From contig MU867065.1 of NCBI GenBank assembly GCA_033725935.1, forward strand, positions 620,001 to 684,000: a stretch of 64,000 nucleotides of DNA. Reading direction: 5' to 3'. The notes under the pieces are model-generated. The model was not told the origin of the DNA. It saw only the letters and a program-made list of their open reading frames with translations, and ran no database searches. The position numbers and the translations under genes are program-made. This document shows positions 1-10,479 of the stretch, one piece after another. Origin of the DNA: Cladorrhinum sp. PSN259. Its lineage: Eukaryota > Ascomycota > Sordariomycetes > Sordariales > Podosporaceae. How positions within the stretch are numbered: position 1 is the first letter of the stretch; each line of letters opens with the position of its first letter.

Positions 1-2
1 AG

Positions 3-239
3 AAGCTGGAGGTGCAGGTGATGGAGACTTATAAGATTATGCTCGGGGCCGATCACCCAGATACGCTAACGAGCATGAATAACCTCGCTTTTACTTGGAA
101 AAGCCAAGGTCGAAACTTAGATGCTTTAGCGTTAATGGAGGAGTGTGCCCAGTCTCGGCAGCGACAATTTGGCAAAGAGCATCCAGACACGCTATTTTCT
201 TTAGCCGTCGTCGCTGATTGGAGTAGACTGGATACATAG
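3..239 (+). CDS. TPR-repeat protein, C-terminal fragment (5' end outside window)
   Basis: The frame is open from the left edge and ends at TAG 237-239, so only the C-terminus is present. It carries 42-residue kinesin-light-chain-like tetratricopeptide units with the typical HPDTLTSMNNLA signature, repeated as HPDTLFSLA. The ending (about 10 residues after the last HPDTL helix) is usual for fungal NB-ARC/NACHT-TPR proteins, which act in non-self recognition and programmed cell death, but the nucleotide-binding domain is not in this window, so the NLR assignment is inference. A short ATAG tetranucleotide run follows the stop. No other gene is close enough to suggest a functional partner. Confidence 0.7.
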   Translation, partial: KLEVQVMETYKIMLGADHPDTLTSMNNLAFTWKSQGRNLDALALMEECAQSRQRQFGKEHPDTLFSLAVVADWSRLDT

Positions 240-1074
240 ATAGATAGATATTTATTAACGCCGGCGGGTAATCCGAAAGGGCAACTATTACAATCTTCCC
301 GTACATGTCACAAGGTATGACCTGATCTCCTTGAATCCCATAAAAGAATTCATTCTAAATCATGGTATTTAATGTTCACTTCCCTGTGGATTCTCGTGGG
401 TTAGTAGAATAGTTACTAGACTAGTTTCGAGGCGAATCTCCAAGTGTCCAACGTCCTATCTTCGGCAGCTAGAGCCGAGCCTACTATCTCATGGCACGAG
501 GTGAGGGGGTGTAGGTTCAGTCGTGTGTGGTGGATTAGGTGTTCTGGCCAGCCTGGGGCTTGTTCGTATGAAGCCGACCCGTAGCACATTGCGAATCGTA
601 TGGTTGCCCGAAACGGCTGCCATGTTAGGAGTCCAGTTATTGTTATCCGTTGGCGATTTCCCTCCCAAGTAGAAGGAAATGTTCAGCCCTGTGGGGTGTT
701 TGTACATTCGAGCATCGCTTTTCGGTGGTGTGCTGTCCATTGCCTGCACCGGAAGAGAAAGTGTGCCTACTGTTTCTTTTGCTTGCCCGCATGCACACTA
801 ATCTGACGATGCTATTCCTACTCGGTGGAGATAACTGTTGAGCTTGGTCATGCCCCGTTCGGAGCTGAGCAAGTACCCCTGGCCTCCTTTGGTGATGGGT
901 AGTCATAGAGCAGTAGTGTGTGTGTTGGCCTGGTAGTGCTGCGTCAAACTCGCTTGGAATACGATCCAACCTTTTCTGGCAGACTATTGCTTGCGCTTCT
1001 TTTTGTCCATGCTATATTAAGGGTTGTCGACTGCATCCTAGGCAGGTTTGTTTCTAACACTTTATTTGCGCTAG
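240..1074. other. gene-free stretch
   Basis: No frame here has convincing coding character. Short open frames on both strands overlap each other and show no recognisable motif. A (ATAG)n run lies at the left end. Confidence 0.5.
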
Positions 1075-1410
1075 TTGCTAGAAGTGTTTGTAGTAGCCTC
1101 CTCGCTCGTTGGCAACTCGAAATTATTAGTTGTCATTGGCGTCGCAAGATCCTCGGCATGGGAGGCTTCAGCCCGGGCAGCAGTCGCGGTCGGGGGTTTC
1201 ATTTCATTGGGGATTCTTGTGCGGAGGCTTTGTTGTGTGCTGGGACGTAAGTGCTGTGGGATTAATTGGGCTGACAGGACGAAGATGACGAAGCGGGGTG
1301 ATGAGGAGGTGGGAGGGTCAGTTGTTTGGGAGGAGCATGTTGGGGCGTGTGCGAGGATGTAGTTGCCTTTGTATAGGGAAGTTGTTGGCGGGGGTGCTGT
1401 AAGAGATTGA
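1075..1410 (+). pseudogene. broken copy of the small membrane protein gene at 2164-2750
   Basis: The frame starting at 1075 ends in a double-Cys region (CC...GRKCCGIN, followed by DEE) that matches CC...GRTCCGID and DEE in the intact gene. After a TAG at 1360-1362 the same frame continues with LPLYRE, which aligns with ELPTYQE at the end of the intact protein. The Glu codon GAG of the intact gene is TAG here, directly after a matching ATG codon. The 5' part (first membrane helix, small first exon and intron) is not recognisable. This looks like a decayed tandem duplicate. It could instead be a diverged functional gene with a shorter C-terminus, but the conserved sequence beyond the stop argues against that. 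Confidence 0.55.
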
Positions 1411-2163
1411 ATGGGTTGGGGTCTTAGCTGCGTTGTGTGATTTAGAGCTTTGAGATACTGAGGGGCTTACGGGTATAACTATGAAGACAGATTCTCAACT
1501 CTCAGTGCGTCAGACAACAATTTCTGTTTTGCACAGATTTACAATTGTTGAGTGGGAGGAGAGGATGTTTACATGTATTGACCCGGAGCTCCGAATGCTC
1601 AGGTTCTGTCAAGGGATCAAGATGATGGGCTCCTCACTTGTCTTACATGTACTGAGGCTCCCAGAAGAAATATCGGTAAGGCATAACTGTTGGTTTAACT
1701 GCTCTACTTTCCTCCAACTTTGCATGTGCCGAACCAAGAGCAGGCATCGGCAGCTCTCGTGGTAGGTGGGGACACTCTTATCAACCACAGCTGACATATT
1801 CCCGCCAATCTTCTCTTCTCTGTGGACCGTATAAAAGAATCTTTGTTTTAAACTCTGGTAATGACGTACCGGTAATCACATGGAACGATTTCCCAGAGCA
1901 CTGTGGGGAATGGCTCTCCCAAAAGCATGTATGCGCAAGATTGCGTTTCTCTCTGATAGTCAGGTCGTCGTTCGTAACCATCACATATACTGCGTGGCCT
2001 ATAAATGCACCAGCCTTTATCCCTGCCCTTCTGTTCCTTATTTTGTTTTATAGCAGACAACACCAAGATCCTTTTCTGGCCTCTTTTTCTCCCCCGGAGT
2101 TCTCATCACCCAGCTTACAACACGGACTCGTTCTATTCAGTCACTCAATCACTGAATCCAATC
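1411..2163. other. gene-free stretch, probable promoter of the 2164 gene
   Basis: No coding frame is supported. The last 150 bases are C/T-rich, as is common just upstream of fungal start codons. Confidence 0.4.
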
Positions 2164-2750
2164 ATGTGGGAAAATCTAAACGGGTAAGCGCACCGCTTTC
2201 AAACCTTCCTTAAAGCAAATGTCAGGCACCGCACAAAGCAAACACCCACTAACTCTGTACACGTACGCCCCATTTCATCAGAGCCCAAAAAGACGGCATC
2301 TACGCCGGCATAATCCTCTACGCCATTAGCCTCCCCTTCGCCGCAGCAGGCATCTTCGGCTCCCTCTTCAGCAAAACCCAGCGACGCGGCACAGACGGAT
2401 TCGTATTGACTCTCCGATTCCTGGGACTGGCCCTGTTAACGTTGACTTGGCCCGTCGTTTTGACGTTCATGATACTGGGTAGTTTGGGGTATTATGGTGT
2501 ACCTCTCCTCCTAAAGGCTTGCTGTGGGACACCGGGGAGGACTTGTTGTGGGATTGATTGTGCGAGGGGCCCTGTGCCGGGGGATGAAGAGTCGGGCAAT
2601 GCTAGATCAGGTGTACGTGGTGAGTCTGGATCTGGAAGGGTTGCGGGTGGTGCAGGTGGACAACAGGGTGAGAGACATGGAGGTCCAGATAAGAATGAGG
2701 AGATGGAGTTGCCTACTTATCAGGAGGCAACACAGGAAACTGGAAGGTAG
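2164..2750 (+). CDS. small two-helix membrane protein, unknown function
   Basis: Exons 2164-2183 and 2282-2750 (intron 2184-2281, GTAAGC...CAG) give 162 residues. The tiny first exon encodes MWENLNG, and the junction completes a Gly codon and continues in frame. Two hydrophobic segments are visible: about residues 12-30 (GIYAGIILYA...) and about 50-80 (FLGLALLTL...VPLLL). They are followed by a paired-Cys stretch, a Gly/Ser/Arg-rich linker and an LPTYQEA ending that resembles a PY-type ubiquitin-ligase docking motif. I do not recognise a named family. A disrupted relative lies about 1 kb upstream. Without the first exon the open frame would start internally at 2406 and lose the first helix. 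Confidence 0.65.
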
Positions 2751-3021
2751 GTAGGTGAAATTGGAGAGGCTTCAAGATGGCGAAGGAGTTGAAAGTTTTT
2801 GGATATCTTTGTTTGGGGGATGGGGATAAAAAACCTTGGAGGTAGTGGTTTGGCAAGTGTATCTCCCGGCCTGTTGCAAAAGAGTCCCTTTTGCTTCGGA
2901 TAAATGCAGTGACATTTATTTATAGACTTTTGGGTCAATAATGTCCCATGCAACATATTTCTCTATGCCAGATCCTCAATCTCCCACCCCTTCGACGCCT
3001 CTCAAATGTCTCTGAAGGTCT

Positions 3022-4474
3022 TTACCCTGGTAACTCTGCAGCTGCCCTTCCTCTCGGAGCGGCCCGGGTCCTCCCACCACGCGCAGCGCTATATGTCCCT
3101 CTCGAAGCATATGGAGCTCGTCTGGGATTAGCCGGGGCTTCTTGGGCTTGGGCTTGGCCGCTATGATCATAAGTGCACGCTGCTCCCTTTCTGCATGCGC
3201 TTCCGTCCAAGCAGGCAGCTCTTTTGGGATGCATCAAAGGACATTGTCCGTTATACCCTCCCGGGCAATTGAACCTCGCAGGACACCACTCCTGGGCATT
3301 GCTACTTGCGCGAGGTGTATTGTTCCGAGTTGTGATAGTAGGAGCTGCTGCTTGACTATTAATGTAGAGGCTCATGTTCGAGAAAGCTGCCAAAGAGTTA
3401 GTTTAGATGTGATACATGTACAGCCGCTGCTCTATCAAGTACATGTAGGTACTCACATTTGGATAAAGTTCCAATTGGTGGACTGCCTTGGTAAGAACTC
3501 CCCTGGGAGCTAGGCTCAGACACGATACCACTACCCTGTGAACCCTGGCTTGCAGGCTCACTGGTTTGAGACGAAGAAGTCTCCTGCAAAGGCCAAGGAT
3601 GTGCTTTATCACAGTTATTGACTCGCCAGTTACAGCTGGGCCCGTCCGGGCACCAAGCCGACTTTGGGTGCCAATTGTTGCATCCGTAAATGCTACAGTT
3701 CTTGCCCTTGTCGCATGTACGTGCATGGGGATGTTCGTAATTCAGGTGACATGAGGGTGTTCGGCAGGCAGATCCGTTCGGACACATGGAAAGTCTTGTT
3801 CTGGCATTGCTAGTGGTTGTTCGAAAACCTGTAGTCGAAGATATTACCGGGTGAGTTATTTGTGGTTGTGAGGGTTGGCCGTACTGAGGCGAATTCACTA
3901 TGTTAATAATGATAGGCACTGGGCTTTGAACGCTCGCTGGTAATGACGGGGTGCTTTGTCGATTTGTGTCTTGTTGGCCTGTGCTTTGTTGACTCGGAGC
4001 TGGGCTGTGCGGAGGGATTTCTTCAAGTTGCTGATGTGTGCTCACTTCCTCAGGCCGAGCAACGTGTCTGACGGCGCCCTGCCGTAACCCTTGGACCATT
4101 TCTCGAAGCCGATGCAGAGCATCGTTTAAAGCCACCGTTTGCCTCTCAAACTTCTCTTCAGGCTTTGCCATGAGACGAGTGACACGGTTTCCACTTCCTT
4201 GACCGTGCCTTTTTTGTATCTCGCGCATCTTCTCCAGTGCTTGACGGCATGGCGTGAGATGAGCTGTCAAAACAGAGTCCGTTGACCCCAGGCTGATATG
4301 AATTGAGTGCGTCTCGCTGTAAATCTGAAAGTCTCGAAGTGTTGAGATAACCGCGTTGGCGGCAGTTGCGCCAGAGGTGAATTCTCTTGAAACTTGAAGT
4401 CCCCGACACGCATCAACGACTTCCTGCGCGAGCGCAATGACCCTCTCGACATTGCCTTCACCGGAGGATGACAT
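3022..4474 (-). CDS. multi-CCCH zinc-finger-like protein with a fungal N-terminal helical domain
   Basis: Exons 4474-3457 and 3386-3022 (intron 3387-3456, GTGAGT...CAG, phase 1) give 460 residues. Residues 1-120 (MSSSGEGNVERVIALAQEV...) form a helical region resembling the N-terminal domain common on fungal NLR and ankyrin proteins. The middle is a Gln/Ser/Pro-rich linker. Five CCCH-like fingers of the type C-x5-C-x4-6-C-x3-6-H follow: three in exon 1 (about residues 228-290, near CPNGSAC, CDKGKNC and CPDGPSC) and two in exon 2 (CPARFNC, CLDGSAC). The C-terminal tail is Arg/Ala/Gly-rich. Such fingers usually bind RNA, but the target is unknown. The start at 4474 was chosen because the upstream extension has no domain character. 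Nearby genes do not suggest a role. Confidence 0.7.
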
Positions 4475-5180
4475 TCTGACTGTCTGATGTTGAATCTTTG
4501 GGCAGGGAACGGGTTGTTTGTTGTAAAGTCGAAAAAAGTCGCCAGAAACATTATCCCGGAGAACTCGGCAGATTTCAACCACGACTCCAAGCCAACCAAT
4601 ATTCTTGGTTGTGCCAATCACCGCATTATGAAACAGCCACAATCACGGCGCATGCAGCTGAGCTGAGGCGCCAAAGGTCATGCGGTGCAACACTAGACCA
4701 AATAAATCGAGTCTTGGCCATGTACCTTGCCGAAAAGGGCATTTGGAAATTGGTAATGTGCAGGTCTTTCTTGAAACGCTGTAGTCAGGATTCCGGGGTT
4801 CGAAGCGAGGCATACTGTGTGTATTTGTGGAGTGGACGTAAGTAAGGCTTTTCCCTGCACGAAATAGAAATACTTGAAGTTAGAAGAGTATCGACAACCT
4901 TGAATGTTATGTACTAGTATGTACCTCTGTGGCTTCGCTGAAGCCGTGAATAGAAAGCGCGTAGAAAATAGGAGATGTATGCTGAGTAAACATGAGCCTC
5001 CTTAATGAGACAAAGCTTGTTTGTAAATAGAAGCTGGCCTCGTACCAATCATTGGACATCGAGTTTGATATGTAACCATCTAGGTAAGCACTGGCTTTCC
5101 ACACAAAATACTACTGCCGCAACCCAATTTGTCTTCGAGAATCACCACCATCTCCGGCAGTTTTGTTCTTCTATCTGATG
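4475..5180. other. gene-free stretch
   Basis: This lies between the zinc-finger start and the end of the next minus-strand gene. No frame with coding character and no RNA gene was seen. Confidence 0.4.
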
Positions 5181-7233
5181 CTATCTAATAACTGCCCATG
5201 TTAACGTCAACCCTGCTGATGCAAAGAGTACCATACAAACACAAATAAATAGAACAATCCCGTTCCCCCGTGACTGTCCCGTAAGTATAACAAGATATAC
5301 CGAGAGAGATGCCACCCATGATATTAGTACCACAGTCACGTATTCCCTTGTAAATCCAAACGTTATCAAGGAAACAAGAAAAATCGAAGCTTGAAAGACA
5401 AAAATAGCTGGCCACCACCAGTTCTCTCGTGAAAGCCATCTCCGAAATCCTCGGAAAAGGCCAACGCAGTTTGGAGATAACGGTTCCGCCCAGGAGACAG
5501 AGCCGCCTCCCAAGCGGTTTGTAATTTCCTTATCGAGCTCTTTCTTCGTCAACCCCCCTGGATCAATATTCTCACGCAGTAGTTGATCCCTCATGGCGTC
5601 AGCATAGTGCAGAATGCAGCGTGATCCCCGAGGTACCTCTGGATAACCAACCAGAGGCAAACAGAATGATGTTTTGCAATACATCAGCACCACACCGACT
5701 GTCCATATAAGCAAGGCGATTATGAGCAGAAAAAGGGGCAAAAAAGAAAATCCCCATTGGTATCTCTAGTAACAAAGTCAGCGGTTAACTACGTGCATAC
5801 CATGCTGTGGTGCGTGTGGGCAGGAAGTTAGTTCTCACATACATTAGGAATTTGTTGGCAAATGCCATGAGTTTGGATATACTCAATATCATACACGGTC
5901 TGATGATCAAACCTAGTCATGAAACGAATGTTCGATTTGTTTTGAAATGGGTGCTCTCCAAACTTTTCGGGGTCTGCCCAGTTGCATCCTTTGAGATCGT
6001 AGGAGACAGGCTCTTCTCTGGGAGGGAAAAGATAGTAGGCTGATATATTCAGCATCGGGGCCCCGATCACGGTGTTGGGTATTCCCGACACATACCACCA
6101 GGTCCAGCTTTGTTGCAAACCGTGAAACCCATAGTCTGTGACATCTATACCAGGCCTCAAGTCAGCAGAGTGCCACCAAATGTTGAAGATAAGTAGAGCC
6201 ACCCACAAGCTGACACATTGCCGGCACGTTCACAGCCAGGCCGGAACAATCGGCAACGTTTGGGGGCCGGATCTTCCATCGAACCCTCAGGTAGCAACAA
6301 TGGCTCACCTGAGCCCAAAGAGTCAGCAAGTGCTTCCAAAAGCTGAAGTAGCATGATCTAACCTCTTTCCAATTGACCACCCGGTGGAACATTTGGCTCA
6401 GTAGGATGATACGGAACCAAATAGTTGTCTCCCAGATAAATAAGCGATCCATCTCGAAGAATATAGGCCACAAAGTCAAAATCCGAGAACTTGATAGCCA
6501 GCCCGTCCTTCCCAACTATGTAAGCATCCACAGCTGCGACGTAGCCAGTGATGGCACCTGCAAGTGTCGGGAACGCGAGAGTAAAAGCCAAGCTGGTAAT
6601 GACGAAGCACATAGCAGTAGTGGATCGCCATGCGCGACCGAGTCTAATGTTTCGGATCAGGCACCACAAAGACCCGATTGAAGCCTCCTGAGAAATGAAA
6701 ATGGTTCGAAAAACGGAGTAGTTAACTGGTCGGGTTTCCATGGCGACAGCGGCGTAATCAGAGAACGCCCGCCAGGAGAAATATGCCAAAGCGGCTTGAC
6801 CAACGCGACCAACGATCTATAAACGTGCTCCTCGTTAACATTTTTGACTCACAAAGTGATGGTTTTTGTTGTGTAAACCCACAAGATCCCAAGTTATATC
6901 AATCATTTTAGCCTGAGTAAACGAGAACGATCCACCTGCGACGGTAACCTCGAAGAATGTCGATCTCGGCCATCGGCTGAAGTTCTCCTTGTAAAGACTA
7001 AAAGTTCGATCTGGCCTGCAGGCCGTGTGCGGCATTGAGACAGATCCAAATTTGGAAAGGAGAACAATAAGGGTCACAAGGGCAGTGACCCATATATACA
7101 AGAATATCCATTTTGCGTGAAATAGTAGCCTGGAGGACCAGGTCGGTTTCGTCAGTTCAAGCTTTCGTTCATCGATTTTCTTCTTGTCGAAGTACGGAGG
7201 TGGTGTTACGTAGTAGCCTGGGGATTGCTGCAT
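5181..7233 (-). CDS. six-helix membrane protein, paralogue A, unknown function
   Basis: Five exons: 7233-6883, 6816-6363, 6308-6207, 6144-5843 and 5765-5181, giving 597 residues. The introns are 54-77 bp with phases 0, 1, 1, 0, the same as in the paralogue at 10480-12544. About six membrane helices are visible: one near residue 50, one near 170, and four in the last exon. Between helices 2 and 3 is a large Cys-containing, sequon-rich loop with LNISAYYL and PFQNKS. Motifs shared with the paralogue are WDL at the first splice, VGR.GQA, KFSDFDFVAY and YQWGFSYL-like residues at the last splice. I do not recognise the family, which looks fungal-specific. The second donor (GTTAGA) is weak, so exon 3 is the least certain. 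An alternative in-frame start lies at 7266. Confidence 0.7.
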
Positions 7234-10200
7234 TGCTGTTTCGGCGAGAGAACTGATAGCGTACAATAGATCATGATGATCTCCCGTTCAACAGTCTTCC
7301 CTCGAGTTCCTGCCTCATATATAACATGTCTAAACGCGGAACCAAAGCCAGAAGAAACCCACTGCGGAAGGTAGTATATGTAGGTAAGCAAAGCCACAGC
7401 AAAATGCCCCGACTCAGCCTTCCGAGCTAAGAATGTAATCTATCTGCTTGATACAACTGTCAGTTGCCTTGCGGCCCCCAATTTTGTCTCTCGACAGGAG
7501 TGGTCCGTTTAATCTTGGTGCATGTCGCAGTCTGCAGCCTGCATACCAGCCCGGCAGTTCGCGTCCTCTGCCGTGGCTTGAGCCTCCTCGGGCACCTAAA
7601 GAGCTGAAAGATGGTCAATATTATGCCGCAAGTTCGCAGTGCGAAAACAAAAAGCCCCCACAAGGCACTAGTGGCTCTGTCTGCAGCGGGTAGGGCGCTT
7701 TCGGCTGTGAATTAAATTCCGGCTTTTCCCCCTCAACATTCGATTGTGGTGTCAACTGCTTTGCTCCAGCAGCTATAGCGTCTTACTCTTAGAAAAATCT
7801 TAAGCCTAACCTGCCTTTGCTACTTATGTTGGAGTTTGACCTTCCACCTTTGTCCAACATGCCCCTAACCCCTGATGGTTGCCCCAACAACGACGGCTCC
7901 CTTCTGTGATCCGAGTCACAAATTTAAAGAAACAAATTTGAAGAATTACCCCAAGATGTTTACGGAACACGTCCCCTTACTCAAGTGCGGCCTCTCAACT
8001 GATTGAAGATTGGCCAGCTCGATTCCGTCTGGTGCTGGGTTATCATCTATTCATGGTTTCATTAATGGGAGATGTAGGGATAGGCAACGGTTACTCTTTA
8101 CAACTATTGTTTATATATAGTGATCACATTTAGCCGTTAGATCTGAGTTTACCGTTTAGTTTTGTGTTTACAGTTATTATGTACTAACAGGCATTTCCCA
8201 GGAGATTCCCGTAAGATGATGGTCTTTTCTGCACCCATAAACCTTTACGTCTACCTGGTACCTTCTTATGCACCTGGCTACCCATCTACCTGCTACCTAG
8301 CCTGCTAATTGAGTGCTTCTCTTCCGTGAGTGCAGCCGTGAATCAGTCGGATTGACCGGAGATGCCCCTGGATAGGAAAGGTGGTGGCCAGTTTCTAGCA
8401 TGGCTATAAGCCAGGAACTCTGTTTGGGTATGAATGTGGGTGTGGGTGCCATACATGTGCCTGTGTGGGTGTGCAAGGCAATGCCATCTCTGTGGTAGCT
8501 GTGGTGATTTAATGGAACATGACTAACACTTCGAAGATACAGAGATCCAAGGCACTGCCTGGACCTGGATGTGGGTGTGGGTATGGCTGAGCAGCTCCTT
8601 CTATGTGGGAATGCCCTCATCCACTTGCACCCTAGCCTGGCCTATCCTAGACCTTGGTTCGGCCCAGAAATCCAAGGCTAATAAACCTTATTTTGTTTAC
8701 TTCCCAGTAACGGTTATCTCAAAAATAGCGGTTGAATCTAGATTAACGGTTAAGTAAACAAAACAATTCATAGTGTTTTAATGCAGTTAATGGTGTTAGT
8801 TGACGGTTATACATAGCTTACAGTTAGCGTTGCCTCTTGTATCTCATCAATGTTATCACATTGCTCGGTCTGGCCGCATTCCTTGCTCCATGACGATCTC
8901 AGCCTTCGACGATGATCGCATGCAAACCAGATCGATCTATTCTACCCCTTTAGCGGTGACTACAGATATTGGTCCTGCTACGGCTTTTCCAAATCACCAT
9001 CCGAATAGGGTCTTTTATTTTCGTTCAAGCCAAGCATATTGACCTTTGTCTGTGATGCTGTAGGTCAAAAGAATCTCCCCATTGTATAACAAAGCTGCTC
9101 GAATGCTGATCCTTTCCAGGTTGTGGGAAGTGTGATGCAAGTCATTTTGTTATACGTCTCACGAAAAGTATATGAATTTCACATTGTAATGTCCATCCAG
9201 AGACAGCCAATCATCCTATTCAGCTTTCTGGGCGGCGTTCATACAGCCACGCTGTGGACAGATAAACCAGCACTGCAAACTAGTTTTAGCGACTGAAAAG
9301 GTATACAACCACCAAAACCAGCACTTCCTCCGGCCACAACTATGCCTCTGGATTCCGGTTTTCTATATATATGAAATATATATGTTTCATCATTATATTA
9401 ATTGGGAAGTAAAGAAGATTTTTTTTTAGCAGTTCCTTCTGTTGAAAAAGGTGGTGTTTAGTGTTGCCTCTGCTTTGCGTACCGATTATTTTGTCTACAG
9501 CGTGACAGCAAGACTCATCCCTTAGAGCGTGCCGCCAAGACCTCCATGGTCTTAACCCTGGCCCTCATCCTTACATTACCAACGCGTGTAAGTACGCTCA
9601 CTGTACGCTCAGGATATTCAACCGTGATGGCACCAACTATATCAGTTTTACTACACTCAACCTGATAGCATATCGTGTCAATGATAGTCACAACATTCCG
9701 AACCTCGGCAGAATTATCCTATTTCCGAACACACGCGAAAGATCATGATATATGCCCAATTTACTCCTCCCTATACACATATCACCGGTTTCACGCCTGT
9801 TTTTAGCTCCTATTGAGGCATTCCCGACTCTTTTCGGCGCATGCTACGTAGATATCTCGATCTGCACAAGTATTCTTTCCCCTGCTAATTAGGTGGCAAA
9901 TATCGGAAAAGGGAGAGGCCCTGCTAAGACAAAATAGAACCTAGTAGACAAAGACCTCAATCAAAACTCACGGCTTTTTTCATTGATTGGTTGCAAGCGC
10001 GTTCTTCAACAAGGTTTTCAGTGGTGCCTAACTAGTCAGAATCCGAATGAAACACTGGGAACGCAGGCATGCGGCGGTGAGCCCGGCAATCATGACCGGG
10101 CCACTTCCTCGGCTGGTACCTGATGTACGGACTCACCGGTAAATTGCGAATGAGCAAAGAAATTTAGGTTGAAAATCATAAGAGACCCCACAGGAAGCGG

Positions 10201-10479
10201 CACGGTAATGTATTGGGGGCGGTTAATATAGGGGAGCCAAAACCCAACGATCGCCGCATCAGATCTCCCATTGGTTCGTAGATCTTGATCAGGAATCAAG
10301 CTTTTCCCATGCATAGGTTGGAACGGGGCGGTGCAACAGATTTCTCAGTATAACTGTTCAAAACATGCCTTCATGTTGGTCAGCTTAGTTTGCTTCCAAT
10401 ACCAAACGCTCCATCTTGGACATCAACTCCTTGTCCGCTCATCATGCTGTCGACATGAAGTCTCACCGGAACTTCAAAC
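7234..10479. other. 3.2-kb gene-free AT-rich spacer between divergent paralogues
   Basis: This holds the divergent promoters of the two paralogous membrane genes. It contains stretches rich in AACGGTTA/TAACCGTT words (about 8090-8175 and 8705-8830) that are partly inverted copies of each other, and two GTGGGTGTGGGT runs near 8435 and 8570. Short frames at 7206-7440 (minus) and 10090-10314 (minus) read like protein but match nothing I recognise and have no supporting structure. A decayed mobile element is possible. Confidence 0.4.
8128..8760. repeat. degenerate inverted repeat, possible transposon relic
   Basis: About 44 bases at 8128-8171 (GCCGTTAGATCTGAGTTTACCG core) resemble the reverse complement of 8717-8760 (AACCGTTAATCTAGATTC core), with several mismatches and gaps. 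The roughly 550 bases between them encode nothing recognisable. This could be an old foldback or MITE-like element, or simply shared AT-rich vocabulary. Confidence 0.3.

Noticed and set aside
7206..7440. Minus-strand frame with membrane-like AVALLTYIYYLPQWV next to paralogue A
   Set aside because: Protein-like, but no splice joins it to the neighbouring gene and it matches no part of the paralogue; it may be a gene fragment, so it was not annotated.
10090..10314. 74-codon minus-strand frame upstream of paralogue B
   Set aside because: Short, without recognisable motif, splice context or homologous copy at the other paralogue.
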